Part shown: piece by piece, positions 35,984 to 44,549 of the stretch
Layout: each line of letters starts with the position of its first letter
Numbering within the stretch: the stretch's first letter is position 1
NCBI GenBank assembly: GCA_964442735.1
Contig: CAYUAP010000004.1
Location: 23,201-87,200, forward strand
Length of the DNA: 64,000 bases
Reading direction: 5' to 3'
From: JAUNBG01 sp964442735
GTDB lineage: Bacteria > Planctomycetota > Planctomycetia > Pirellulales > Thermoguttaceae
The notes under the pieces: generated by a model
Database searches by the model: none
What the model was told of the DNA's origin: nothing
Seen by the model: the letters and a program-made list of their open reading frames with translations, nothing else
Position numbers and translations under genes: made by a program

Positions 35984-36898
35984 GCTAAACAGCCAGGTGG
36001 AAAGATAACGTTCGCCGGTATCAGGCAGAATAGCTACGATCCGTTTTCCCTTGAATGTGTATTTTTTTGCGAGTTCCAAGGCTGCATAAAGTACGGCACC
36101 GGAAGAAATTCCGACGAGAAGACCTTCCTGTTTCGCGGCTTCACGAGCGGTATTTCCGGCATTTTCCGCCGAGACTTTAATGACTTCTGTTATAATTTTT
36201 GTATTCAGTACTTTCGGTATAAAACCAGCTCCGATTCCCTGTAACTTGTGTGGACCCGGTTTGCCTCCGGAGAGGACAGGACTGGTATCCGGTTCGACCG
36301 CATAAATCTTGATGTTGGGATTTTGCTCTTTTAGATATTCACCAACTCCCGAGAGAGTCCCACCAGTTCCGACTCCGGCAACAAAAACATCGACTTTACC
36401 ATCCGTATCCTGCCAAATTTCCGGTCCTGTTTGAGCCTTGTGATAGGCAGGATTCGCAGGATTTTCAAACTGTTGCGGAATAATAGACTCCGGATATTTT
36501 TCATGAAGCTCTATTGCTTTTTCAATTGCACCTTTCATTCCTTTACTTCCATCGGTTAAAACGATTTCAGCACCATAGGCCGCCGCCAGTTTACGACGCT
36601 CGACGCTCATAGTTTCCGGCATTGTTAAAATCAAATGATATCCCTTAACCGCTGCGACCAGGGCAAGTCCGATTCCTGTGTTACCGGAAGTAGGTTCGAT
36701 TATGACGACTCCCGGCTTCAGAAGACCATGTGCTTCGGCGTCCTCTATCATGGCAAGACCAATACGATCTTTCACAGAACTGCCCGGATTAAATGATTCC
36801 ACCTTAACAATGACTTCCGCAGTCCCTTTGTTCAATTTATTGATCCGGACTAAAGGCGTCCTCCCAATTTTCTCCAGAATTGTCCCTTTAATGTTCAT
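35978..36898 (-). CDS. cysK: Cysteine synthase (O-acetylserine sulfhydrylase)
   Basis: The 306-residue protein has the normal CysK length. The PLP lysine is in NPGSSVKDRIGLAMIEDAE (residues about 36-54), the substrate loop is TSGNTGIGLALVAA, and the phosphate-binding GVGTGGTLSGVGEYLK and the C-terminal GISSGAVLYAALELA and PDTGERYLSTWLF complete the family set. The reaction is O-acetylserine plus sulfide to cysteine. TGGAGATTATCGTATT precedes the ATG. Upstream lie two palindromes and a TTGACA box, so this is the likely promoter of the cysK-metY unit and a plausible target of the nearby Rrf2 regulator. Confidence 0.95.
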   Translation of the reverse strand: MNIKGTILEKIGRTPLVRINKLNKGTAEVIVKVESFNPGSSVKDRIGLAMIEDAEAHGLLKPGVVIIEPTSGNTGIGLALVAAVKGYHLILTMPETMSVERRKLAAAYGAEIVLTDGSKGMKGAIEKAIELHEKYPESIIPQQFENPANPAYHKAQTGPEIWQDTDGKVDVFVAGVGTGGTLSGVGEYLKEQNPNIKIYAVEPDTSPVLSGGKPGPHKLQGIGAGFIPKVLNTKIITEVIKVSAENAGNTAREAAKQEGLLVGISSGAVLYAALELAKKYTFKGKRIVAILPDTGERYLSTWLFSE

Positions 36899-36930
36899 AA
36901 TACGATAATCTCCATTGCTTTAAAATGTAT

Positions 36931-37016
36931 ACACAACTAATTTAGTAGTGTATTTATAAAGGTATCATTTATTCTAAATCTGTCAAGACTGCTTTTTAGT
37001 AAAGACTACTAAAAAG
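36931..37016 (-). promoter_or_regulatory. cysK control region: two palindromic operator candidates and a TTGACA box
   Basis: Palindrome 1 at 36931-36951 reads, in halves, ACACAACTAA-T-TTAGTAGTGT, symmetric at 18 of 20 positions. Palindrome 2 at 36992-37016 has arms CTTTTTAGTA and TACTAAAAAG around 5 bases. Both share ACTAA/TTAGT half sites. Between them lie a - strand TTGACA and, 22 bases on, TATAAA. This layout suggests a regulated promoter read by a dimeric factor, best guess the Rrf2 protein at 34019. Confidence 0.6.
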
Positions 37017-37372
37017 GTAAACTTTCTAATTAATGATTCCTCCAAATCTTAAAAAAGATTTTCATTGTCCAAATATACTCCAAGCCTTTTACAAACTGAC
37101 AATTACAAAAAACAGGATTTATGTGATCATTTTTTTAACCTGTCCTCTACAAGAAGGTCTAAATGCTATGAATCGTATATTCGATCAAGACGGTAGAGGG
37201 TGTTTTAAAGACAATTTTTTTAATATGCAGTTGTTTTATAATATGCCGTTGGTAACGGTTCAGGGGATACTTGATTCCGGATACGTCTTCATCTTCGACT
37301 TGACAGTAGAGGGGAAGGTGGAAGACGATACCTATAATAATAAAATAGAAATTTCAAACATTTATAAATACG
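37017..37372. other. Intergenic stretch without a supported gene
   Basis: An open frame of 134 codons crosses from here into the family B element at 37373, so it is probably not a gene. No RNA structure or promoter was recognised. Confidence 0.4.
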
Positions 37373-37576
37373 GTAACCATTCACGAACGATTTTGGAACC
37401 ACGGATGTCACGGATAAACACAGATAATCTGCCATAAAATGTAATATTTACAATAACAAACTAAACATTTATATCTATTATAATAAATAATTTATCATAA
37501 AAAGTATGTTTGTCAAAAAACTATCTGTGAAAATCCGTGTTATCCATGGTTTCACTTTATATCCGTGAACGGTTAC
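37373..37576. mobile_element. Family B (IS66-like MITE) copy 3 with perfect 8-bp target duplication
   Basis: A 204-bp element with ends GTAACCATTCACGAACG and CCGTGAACGGTTAC. The direct repeat TAAATACG flanks it at 37365-37372 and 37577-37584. Downstream, CAGGTCTGGAGTATAT (to 37610) resembles a family A right end, so the target again seems to be an A-type remnant. Confidence 0.87.
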
Positions 37577-37618
37577 TAAATACGAATATCATTCAGGTCT
37601 GGAGTATATTGAGGAACA

Positions 37619-38038
37619 TTACATTTTTTCTTCCGGATCGGTTTTTATACAGTGTATTAATGATATGTGTATTATGACACATATTGTCCCTAATATTAAT
37701 TTTAGGATAACATTGCAATTTTTCGGAAGATACAATTCAAATAACTGCCAGTAACCAAGAAATAGAGTACCTAATAACAGTGTTATAACGACCCACGAAA
37801 CATACAATTCAGAAGTATTATTTTGGTCGGATTTGGCATATTTATTTTTCCCTTTTTCCGGGTCGGTTAAAGGCAAAAGTAAAATGATTTCAATTAAACT
37901 AATAACCATCAAAATAATGAATTCAAATTCGTTTTGGTATAAATAACGTTGAATAAATGGATATAGAATTAAACAATTTCCCAAGGCGAGTACGGTAATA
38001 ATCGATAGAGAATAGAGTAAAAAAAAGATAGTATTCAC
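37619..38038 (-). CDS. Small four-helix membrane protein of unknown function
   Basis: The 139-residue protein is not recognised. Four hydrophobic segments are visible: MNTIFFLLYSLSIITVLALGN, FEFIILMVISLIEIILLLPL, YVSWVVITLLLGTLFLGYW and NVILKLILGTICVIIHISLI. A polar loop (DPEKGKNKYAKSDQNNTSE) separates the pairs. Its ATG overlaps the stop of the flippase-like gene by four bases (ATGA), so it is the distal member of that operon and may assist that protein. Confidence 0.6.
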   Translation of the reverse strand: MNTIFFLLYSLSIITVLALGNCLILYPFIQRYLYQNEFEFIILMVISLIEIILLLPLTDPEKGKNKYAKSDQNNTSELYVSWVVITLLLGTLFLGYWQLFELYLPKNCNVILKLILGTICVIIHISLIHCIKTDPEEKM

Positions 38039-39312
38039 GAATTTATTCCTTTAGTTTTTTGGTGATTACTTTTGTTTGTTCTTGTAACATAATACGGAAT
38101 CATACGAAACAGGAAAAAGAAGGCGACCAGAGACAATTCGGCTATAATGGAAATAATACGCTGTTCCAACGAGACAATTAAAGCCAGAGTGTCGGCTTGC
38201 ACGTGTACGGCATTGTTTTCCGGGAGTGTTAATATCATATCGAAATAGGGGATTAGGAGAATGGAGAGGACCGCTTCTCGAATACCGAGTCCACCTGGAG
38301 CAATGGGGACAGCAAATCCCAAAACAATGGCTAGTGCCGTAACGGAAATGTAACGAGGGAGATTGGCGAGAAATTCACCCGGGACAATACCTATTCCCTG
38401 AATTGCCGCCCATAATGATATACCAAATAGTATCCACAAAAGCGTCATTAGTGCCGATCCTGTGAATATACTGCGCCAGGTAAACGCATGTAAATATCGA
38501 TTCAGATCCGGATTATACTTGCTGATTCGAAGAATCGATAGAATTCGAATAAAAATCGGGGGGACAAGCGGAAGTCCGGATAATACCATGGTTCCAAGTG
38601 CCAGAAGCGAGTAATAGTAATGTTCCCGAAACCAAATCACAATAACGAGTGATGCTAAAAACGCCCCTGTGGTCATCATGGTTAATGTTTCATAAAAGAC
38701 ACAGACTGCCGCTATACTGACCTTGACCTTTTCACTGGCAACCATGGCTGATCGAATAATAACGACCATCGCTTTGCCAGGAAGATATTTCCCCAACTGA
38801 CTTGTATAAAACGCATTGACAGCCGTAAAAAAGTCGGGCGTTTGACCCATCCAGCGCAATGATAAATACCATAAAACGGAAGCTGGAAAAAAAGCCGCTA
38901 AATAGAGAAGACTCGCCATTATCAGCCAGAAAATATTGATCTGCCAATCATATTTGACGATTTCATTCCATGCCTCGGATAGACGCATACCAATCCAGAA
39001 AAGAACGAGTACCACCACAACAATCTTAATAATGGAAATAATTCGTTTGAATTTTTTCTTCTTCAGACTGTCTTCATTTTTTTTTGCGTTGGGGGACATG
39101 ACGTCTTCCATAACATCTTCAACCGCCTCTTCCGTTCCGTTGATCAGGGCATTAGTTATTCCGGATTGAAGGCCATGTTCCAGGCCCTGTTTCATTCCGG
39201 TCTCCAGTCCGTCTTCCAAGCCATAGGCTGCTCCGTAGACAATGCTATCCTTAATAATAGCGTCTTTTCTGTCGATGGACTTTTGGTCTCTTTGCTCTTC
39301 TTCGTTTTTCAT
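38035..39312 (-). CDS. LPG-synthase-TM/flippase-like integral membrane protein (UPF0104 type)
   Basis: The 425-residue protein has about eight hydrophobic helices after residue 90 and the family motifs FYTSQLGKYLPGKAMVVIIRSAMVA (the conserved N-K/R-x-x-PG type loop) and GFAVPIAPGGLGIREAVLSILL (the APGGLGIRE signature). Relatives include the flippase domain of lysylphosphatidylglycerol synthase and AglD-like proteins that move or modify lipids. The N-terminus is unusual: residues 27-52 form a run of four-residue repeats (GLED GLET GMKQ GLEH GLQS), followed by an acidic and then lysine-rich segment. The start has a modest ribosome-binding site. It sits 12 bases after the oxidoreductase gene. 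Confidence 0.75.
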   Translation of the reverse strand: MKNEEEQRDQKSIDRKDAIIKDSIVYGAAYGLEDGLETGMKQGLEHGLQSGITNALINGTEEAVEDVMEDVMSPNAKKNEDSLKKKKFKRIISIIKIVVVVLVLFWIGMRLSEAWNEIVKYDWQINIFWLIMASLLYLAAFFPASVLWYLSLRWMGQTPDFFTAVNAFYTSQLGKYLPGKAMVVIIRSAMVASEKVKVSIAAVCVFYETLTMMTTGAFLASLVIVIWFREHYYYSLLALGTMVLSGLPLVPPIFIRILSILRISKYNPDLNRYLHAFTWRSIFTGSALMTLLWILFGISLWAAIQGIGIVPGEFLANLPRYISVTALAIVLGFAVPIAPGGLGIREAVLSILLIPYFDMILTLPENNAVHVQADTLALIVSLEQRIISIIAELSLVAFFFLFRMIPYYVTRTNKSNHQKTKGINS

Positions 39313-39324
39313 TGTATTGGATTA

Positions 39325-40626
39325 TCAAATTTTCCAGGGTTCACGTGTGGCCCGAGTTCGCATACGATTAGCTTGATCATTTCCGATAAACTCTACCTTT
39401 TTCGGATCGAAGTGGAGTTCCGTCTGTAAAATCCATGATAAAGCCGCCGCATGACAGGCGAGATGGGAACTGCGAATAATATCGGCATTACAGGCAGGCT
39501 GTTCTTTTTTCTTAACACAGTCGAGGAAATTCCGGACGTGCTTGTTGGGATTCTCGCCGAAGGAATGAATATTTTCCGGGTCTGGATCAGCCACAAAATT
39601 CTTCGTTTCCTGTTTCCAGTCGTTATGGGAAATTATGACACTACCGCTGTCACCCACTTCGATCCAGCCTCCTTCTCCTTCCAGCCGAATAGGACATGTT
39701 CCCAGTCCGAGCCATCCGTCAGGACGCATAACCAATTTAACACCGTCTGCATATTCGGCGTAAATACTGTTTCCTTCCGCATGGTAGGTGACAGGAGCTG
39801 TTCCATCTTTTCCTAACGCCATTTGGCACAGATCGACTGTATGCGCTCCCCAGTCGAGATGTCGGGCTCCGGAGTCGAAGTCATAATGGGCGCGCCACTG
39901 TCCGTTCATAACGTAACGACTGTTATACGGGCGCCATGGGGCAGGTCCGAGCCAGAGGTCCCAATCAATAATATCCTTCGACGGAAGTGGTTCCATCGGA
40001 TACCAGTCTGTTCGATAGTATAGATAATAGATCGATGCGTGTGCCGTATGAATTTTACCTAATTTTCCACTTCGGGCATATTCACAGGCGAATCGGCAGT
40101 TGTCGACGTTGCGGCGCTGCGTACCCCCTTGAAATATAGTTCCGTTCTGTCGCATGGTATCAGCCAAAATATTACACTGCTCTATGGTTAAAGCACATGG
40201 TTTTTCACAATAGATATCTTTGCCCGCACGGGAGGCGTAGACGGATGCCGTCGTGTGCCAGCGGTCACCTGTGGCGATTAAAACGGCGTCGATATCTTTC
40301 CTCTCCAGCATTTCACGGAAATCTCGATATTGAGCTGTGTCTTTCGTTCCATTTTTTTCATCCGCGATTTTTTTTACCGCCTCGCGTCGATCTTGTCGAA
40401 CATCGCTAATTGCCAAAAAATGAACGTCCGGTTGCTTGAGAAAATAGTTCAAAACATATCCGCCGCGATGATTAATGCCAATTCCCCCCAATGTTATTCG
40501 GTTACTTGGAGCAACTTTACCATCCATCCCTAGTGCGGCGGCCGATATAAATGTCGGGATGGTCAATAACACTCCGGTACCCGTAACCTTCGATAAAAAT
40601 TCTCTTCTTTTAATTTTTTTTGACAT
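39325..40626 (-). CDS. Gfo/Idh/MocA-family oxidoreductase with twin-arginine-like leader
   Basis: The 433-residue protein starts KKIKRREFLSKVTGTGVLLTIPTFISAAALG, a Tat-like leader (RREFL). The NAD-binding fold follows (ITLGGIGINHRGGYVLNYFLKQPDVHFLAISDVRQDRREA), then the family's IDAVLIATGDRWHTTASVYASRAGKDIYCEKPCALTIEQCN, in which the EKP lysine is the usual catalytic residue. The first glycine motif is GIGINHRG rather than the usual GxGxxG, which may alter cofactor binding. The C-terminal half has LDWGAHTVDLCQMAL, as in planctomycete sugar dehydrogenase-like proteins. The substrate is unknown. A second member lies at 54528-55946. Confidence 0.88.
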   Translation of the reverse strand: MSKKIKRREFLSKVTGTGVLLTIPTFISAAALGMDGKVAPSNRITLGGIGINHRGGYVLNYFLKQPDVHFLAISDVRQDRREAVKKIADEKNGTKDTAQYRDFREMLERKDIDAVLIATGDRWHTTASVYASRAGKDIYCEKPCALTIEQCNILADTMRQNGTIFQGGTQRRNVDNCRFACEYARSGKLGKIHTAHASIYYLYYRTDWYPMEPLPSKDIIDWDLWLGPAPWRPYNSRYVMNGQWRAHYDFDSGARHLDWGAHTVDLCQMALGKDGTAPVTYHAEGNSIYAEYADGVKLVMRPDGWLGLGTCPIRLEGEGGWIEVGDSGSVIISHNDWKQETKNFVADPDPENIHSFGENPNKHVRNFLDCVKKKEQPACNADIIRSSHLACHAAALSWILQTELHFDPKKVEFIGNDQANRMRTRATREPWKI

Positions 40627-40717
40627 GTTTTACTCCCGTTTTTTTATAAAATGTTTTAAGGTTTAATTTCATTTGTTCCCGAATTATTTGCCCAGGACTT
40701 GTCCTTCCATTATCTTC

Positions 40718-40837
40718 TATACTCAAGGTCGTTATAAAAGTCTATTTTTCAAAACAGGTGGGACGCCTGTTTTGGAGGATGCAGACGAGACGTCCTCACT
40801 CCCAGGAAATGACGAATTTATAACGTCCTAAAGTATA
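40718..40837. mobile_element. Family A twin-hairpin element, cleanest terminal repeats
   Basis: A 120-bp element. Left end TATACTCAAGGTCGTTATAA and right end TTATAACGTCCTAAAGTATA are inverted copies at 18 of 21 positions (one base longer than shown). Inside are AAAACAGGTGGGACGCCTGTTTT and GCAGACGAGACGTCCTC. The rest of 40627-40967 has no gene. Confidence 0.88.
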
Positions 40838-40967
40838 ATAAATACGTATGTAAACCACAGGAAGGGATAATAACCACCTGTAACGCTGTACATCGGAGTC
40901 TTCTAAATCGCTATTTTAACGGTAAAAGACGGTTTATGATCGAGGAAATCAATTCCAGATATGGAAA

Positions 40968-43622
40968 CTATTCCGTTCGCAATAAATCAGGTTTTTTAGC
41001 GGTTCGAAGTGTCTCTTCCGTACTGGTGGGGTCAACATTTCTACAACAATCAATCAACATCTGTCCTACTTCCTTGAGATCGGTTTGCCATTCATAGGTA
41101 GTTGTATCAGCAGGAACAACGTCATGAAATTCTTCCAGAAGAAGAATCAGACGGAGTAAATGCCTAAAAATGATACCCTCTTGCTTTTGTAGATGATAGG
41201 ATGTAATAAATTTATTGAAATCACCGTTAAAGTCCAGAACGATTTCGCCAGCCGCCCATACCGGAGTTGTTTTAACGGTAACGCCGGGATATTCATAATC
41301 AAACAGACGTTTTAATTTATCGGCAAAATTCAGGACGAAGACCGGATCTTCCATCCAACTACCGAAATTTTTTCTTTGTTCCCAATCGGCTCGGCGTTCC
41401 TCCTCCGTTTTTGGAACCAGTTCCTCGATAGTGGCTAACCCTAGTTCCATTAGCTGTTTATCCAACCGCTCCTGGGCCAGTTGTCCGGGCGGCAGTAACT
41501 CTTGTTTCGGAACATGAACGTATCGCGCCACCGTCCCGGGCATTTCCAGAATACTCTCAAACGCCTGTATTCTCTCGTATCGATCCGCTTTTCCCAACTG
41601 ATCCAGGAGAAATGCACCGAAAATGGGATTCGTTCCGCGAAAATGGGTTAATAACTTTAATTTTTCTGTGGGATAGGCTCGTTCCGCTTTATAGGGCTCC
41701 TGAAGTGGCGTATTCATAGATGGTTTATTTTGATCCGAAGCATCTCCTTTTTGTTTGGTGTCAAGCAAATTGGTGTCAAGCAAATTGGTATTGAGTAAAT
41801 TGGTGTCGAAAAGACAGTTTTGTTCAGGAGCGGATTTCACTGAAGTTTTTGTTTTCGAGGAATTACCGGAGTCGTAGGTATCGTCGGCGAATAGATCATC
41901 CATTGAAAAATTATCCAGAATGGAGTCGTCAAACAGTCCGGCGGCGAACGGCTGGTGTTTACGTTCCTCTTCCGCTTTTTTACGTACTGCCTTTTTTTCC
42001 ACTTCTTCTGCCAGTTCTGTGGATTCAATACCAAATTTGCTCGGATTGGGATCCAGTCGAATAAAACCACTTCGCCATAACGTCAAGAGCATTAGATCGA
42101 GTGACTTTTGCATGGTGAACAGCCTTTTTGCGCCCATTAACCGATGTGCGACCAATGTCCGAACAGGCTTGAGATCCGGATTTGATTCAATTAAATGTGC
42201 CAGAAGCCGCCATGGAAGGGGGCCACGGCTCGTTAATTTGCCTGGGGATGATTGTTGTAATCGAATAAAATTCTGTTCTGTCCAATATTGCTCGTTCATA
42301 TTACGGGTTGGCATTTTCTTTTTCATTTTCTTTTTTGCCTCGCGCAATTTTGGATCTTTCGTATCCTCCGGGATTTGATCGTATTTTTCCCGGAATCGCG
42401 CGATTCGAACGTCGTCTTCATGTGCCAACGCGAAGACGTAACCGCGATCATCATACTGCGGACGACCAGCGCGTCCAAAAATCTGGTGGGCGGTACTCGA
42501 CTCCACCAGGATTTTCTCGCCTGTCGGTCCCTTCATTAAAGTTGGCAGAACAACGGAACGTGCCGGAAGATTAATACCAGCGGCCAGTGTTTCTGTACAG
42601 ACGGCAATAGAGAGCAACTTCTGCTGGAACAAATTTTCGACGATACGGCGATATTGAGGTAGAATACCCGCATGATGAACACCCACGCCACGAAGGAGAA
42701 GTTGCTTTAATTTCGGACCCGCCCCCTGTGTCCAGTTGTATTTCTCCAGTTCCGTGGCGAGCTGTTTCTGACGTTCCGAGTCGATAATATTTTTTCCTTT
42801 AATGATTTCCGCAACATCCCAACATTCGTCCCGATTAAAGCAGAAGACGAGTGCGGGCACTAGACGTTCTTCGTCATTTCCGCAGTGCATATCCTCCAGG
42901 AGTTCCGGGAGAAATTTATCTCCGGTCCAAGAAAAGACCAAGGGAACTTTTCGTTCGTCCGATTGGATGATCGGAAGAGTTCGATGTGCTGTATTCCGGA
43001 GCCAGCTAACGAATTCATAGGCGTTTCCCACTGTTGCGGAGATTAAGAGTGTTCGAACGTATGCCGGAAGAAGACCGAGGGTAAACTCCCAGACAATACC
43101 ACGTTCTGAATCGGAAAAATTATGGAATTCGTCCATAACGACAACGGAAACGTCGTCGAAATTAAAGGCCGGTTTTTCTTCTCCGTTATTGACAGTCTCG
43201 TTTGCGGGCTCGAAAATATCGGAGCTCAATAGTCGATTAAAGAGAATTTCCGCAACAACTACCAGAATGGGTGCATCGGGATTTTCACGATGATTTCCGG
43301 TAACCAGCCCGACCTTGGAGCGATCAAACCCCCAACGTTCCACCGACTCCTGGATTTCTCGATATTTCTGTTCCGTTAGTGCAATTAGTGGAGTGGTATA
43401 ATAGGCTTTTTTTCCGGTTTTGAGTGCTTCGTAAAGTCCGGCTTCCGCGACAACTGTTTTTCCCATTCCGGTTGGTGCGCAGACGAGAACCCCTTGTTCC
43501 GAATCGAACCAGGTCAAAATGGCCTGTTCCTGAAACGGATAGGGTGTAAATGGAAGCTGGTCAAGATAGGTTAGGGCAAGATCTACTCGATTTTTATCGA
43601 CATTTGTTTCGGTTTCGGTCAT
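40968..43622 (-). CDS. Ski2/Mtr4-like superfamily II helicase
   Basis: The 884-residue protein shows Walker A APTGMGKTVVAEAGL near residue 54, a DEFH box in VVVMDEFHNFSDSERG near residue 162, the motif III SAT in LLISATVGNAYEF, and the C-terminal helicase core with GVGVHHAGILPQYRRIVENLF, CTETLAAGINLPARSVVL and QIFGRAGRPQYDDRG, typical of Ski2-like enzymes. A variable region around residues 545-640 is low in complexity and holds the near-repeats LFDTNLLNTNLLDTNLLDTK, from 15-bp tandem DNA units near 41755-41815. The C-terminal about 250 residues are winged-helix/helical-bundle-like. Such proteins unwind RNA or DNA; no cognate nuclease or complex partner is adjacent. It is 61 bases downstream of the HAD gene on the same strand. 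Confidence 0.85.
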   Translation of the reverse strand: MTETETNVDKNRVDLALTYLDQLPFTPYPFQEQAILTWFDSEQGVLVCAPTGMGKTVVAEAGLYEALKTGKKAYYTTPLIALTEQKYREIQESVERWGFDRSKVGLVTGNHRENPDAPILVVVAEILFNRLLSSDIFEPANETVNNGEEKPAFNFDDVSVVVMDEFHNFSDSERGIVWEFTLGLLPAYVRTLLISATVGNAYEFVSWLRNTAHRTLPIIQSDERKVPLVFSWTGDKFLPELLEDMHCGNDEERLVPALVFCFNRDECWDVAEIIKGKNIIDSERQKQLATELEKYNWTQGAGPKLKQLLLRGVGVHHAGILPQYRRIVENLFQQKLLSIAVCTETLAAGINLPARSVVLPTLMKGPTGEKILVESSTAHQIFGRAGRPQYDDRGYVFALAHEDDVRIARFREKYDQIPEDTKDPKLREAKKKMKKKMPTRNMNEQYWTEQNFIRLQQSSPGKLTSRGPLPWRLLAHLIESNPDLKPVRTLVAHRLMGAKRLFTMQKSLDLMLLTLWRSGFIRLDPNPSKFGIESTELAEEVEKKAVRKKAEEERKHQPFAAGLFDDSILDNFSMDDLFADDTYDSGNSSKTKTSVKSAPEQNCLFDTNLLNTNLLDTNLLDTKQKGDASDQNKPSMNTPLQEPYKAERAYPTEKLKLLTHFRGTNPIFGAFLLDQLGKADRYERIQAFESILEMPGTVARYVHVPKQELLPPGQLAQERLDKQLMELGLATIEELVPKTEEERRADWEQRKNFGSWMEDPVFVLNFADKLKRLFDYEYPGVTVKTTPVWAAGEIVLDFNGDFNKFITSYHLQKQEGIIFRHLLRLILLLEEFHDVVPADTTTYEWQTDLKEVGQMLIDCCRNVDPTSTEETLRTAKKPDLLRTE

Positions 43623-43683
43623 TGTTCCATAATCTTTTTTGAATAAATTGTCAAATGATAGTGTGGTGTGAATATTTCCGGGG

Positions 43684-44331
43684 TTATCCGTCGATTTTTG
43701 TGGGAATCGGAATTCCCAGTTGTTGAAGATCCTGAATCAGGTGTTCTGTATCGGAATAGACAACCGATTGAAAACCGAATTTAATGGCTCCTTGAACATT
43801 TTCCTCTAAATCGTCGATAAAGAGGACTTCTTCCGGCTTGAGATCGGGAATTTCCGTTCGTGCCTCTTCGAGGGCAATCCGATAGATCTTCGGATTGGGC
43901 TTCATACACTTGACTTCATAACTTGCGATTCGATGATGGGGAAAAATATTGGTTATAAAGGGGAATACTTCCTGAATATACAGCCAGTGCTGGGGGCCCG
44001 TATTGGATAAAATACCGCGGGGAAAAGAGACCTTGGCCAATTTTCGAATGACGGGAAGAAGTGATTCGTTGACCCAGAATATATTATTCGTTGCTTCCAA
44101 AAAATCGGCCGGATTAATTTTCCGATTGAATTCAGTACTGACTTGCATAAAATATTCCTGAAGCGAAATTTCACCACTCTCCAGGGCTATATATTTTTTC
44201 TCGCTGAAAATAACCGTTGCTATTTCATTTTCACTGATTCCCGTCAATTCGGAAACCTGATATAAAAGGCGCGAAACACTGAATAACAACAGAACTTTAC
44301 CCAGATCGAAATAAATAAATTTAACGGACAT
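43684..44331 (-). CDS. HAD-superfamily hydrolase, YihX-like
   Basis: The start is placed at the ATG at 44331 rather than the TTG three codons before it, because GGAGG lies 11 bases upstream of this ATG. The product has 215 residues. Motif I is FIYFDLGKVLLLF, the DLGxV variant in which the nucleophile Asp is kept and the usual second Asp is absent (as often in YihX-type HAD proteins); motif II Ser/Thr is in GILSNTG; motif III Lys in KCMKPNPKIYRIAL; motif IV in EVLFIDDLEENVQGAIKFGFQSVVY. The substrate is probably a small phosphate ester such as a sugar phosphate. It is the first gene of the HAD-helicase pair. Confidence 0.85.
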   Translation of the reverse strand: MSVKFIYFDLGKVLLLFSVSRLLYQVSELTGISENEIATVIFSEKKYIALESGEISLQEYFMQVSTEFNRKINPADFLEATNNIFWVNESLLPVIRKLAKVSFPRGILSNTGPQHWLYIQEVFPFITNIFPHHRIASYEVKCMKPNPKIYRIALEEARTEIPDLKPEEVLFIDDLEENVQGAIKFGFQSVVYSDTEHLIQDLQQLGIPIPTKIDG

Positions 44332-44466
44332 AATAATCAAAACCTCCTGAACCGATTATTTTTATCCAATAACACAACATCCTACATTTTTGTCATTATA
44401 CAGGAAAATGAATATAAATGCAAGCAAGAGAAAAAAAAGATCCATAAAAGAGATCTGTTTCCATAC

Positions 44467-44495
44467 TTGTTAAAAATGAAACGTGCAGTTATAAT
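44467..44495 (+). promoter_or_regulatory. Sigma-70-type promoter for ilvD
   Basis: TTGTTA at 44467-44472 and a perfect TATAAT at 44490-44495 with a 17-base spacer, about 50 bases before the ilvD start. The region 44341-44460 before it is AT-rich and holds no gene. Confidence 0.6.
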
Positions 44496-44549
44496 AAACC
44501 TTTTGTGACGGAATAAATTTGTAGTAATAGAGAAACAAGAGAGGAAAAA

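Noticed and set aside
37033..37437. Possible 134-residue gene
   Set aside because: No recognised motif, and its C-terminal part reads into the family B element.
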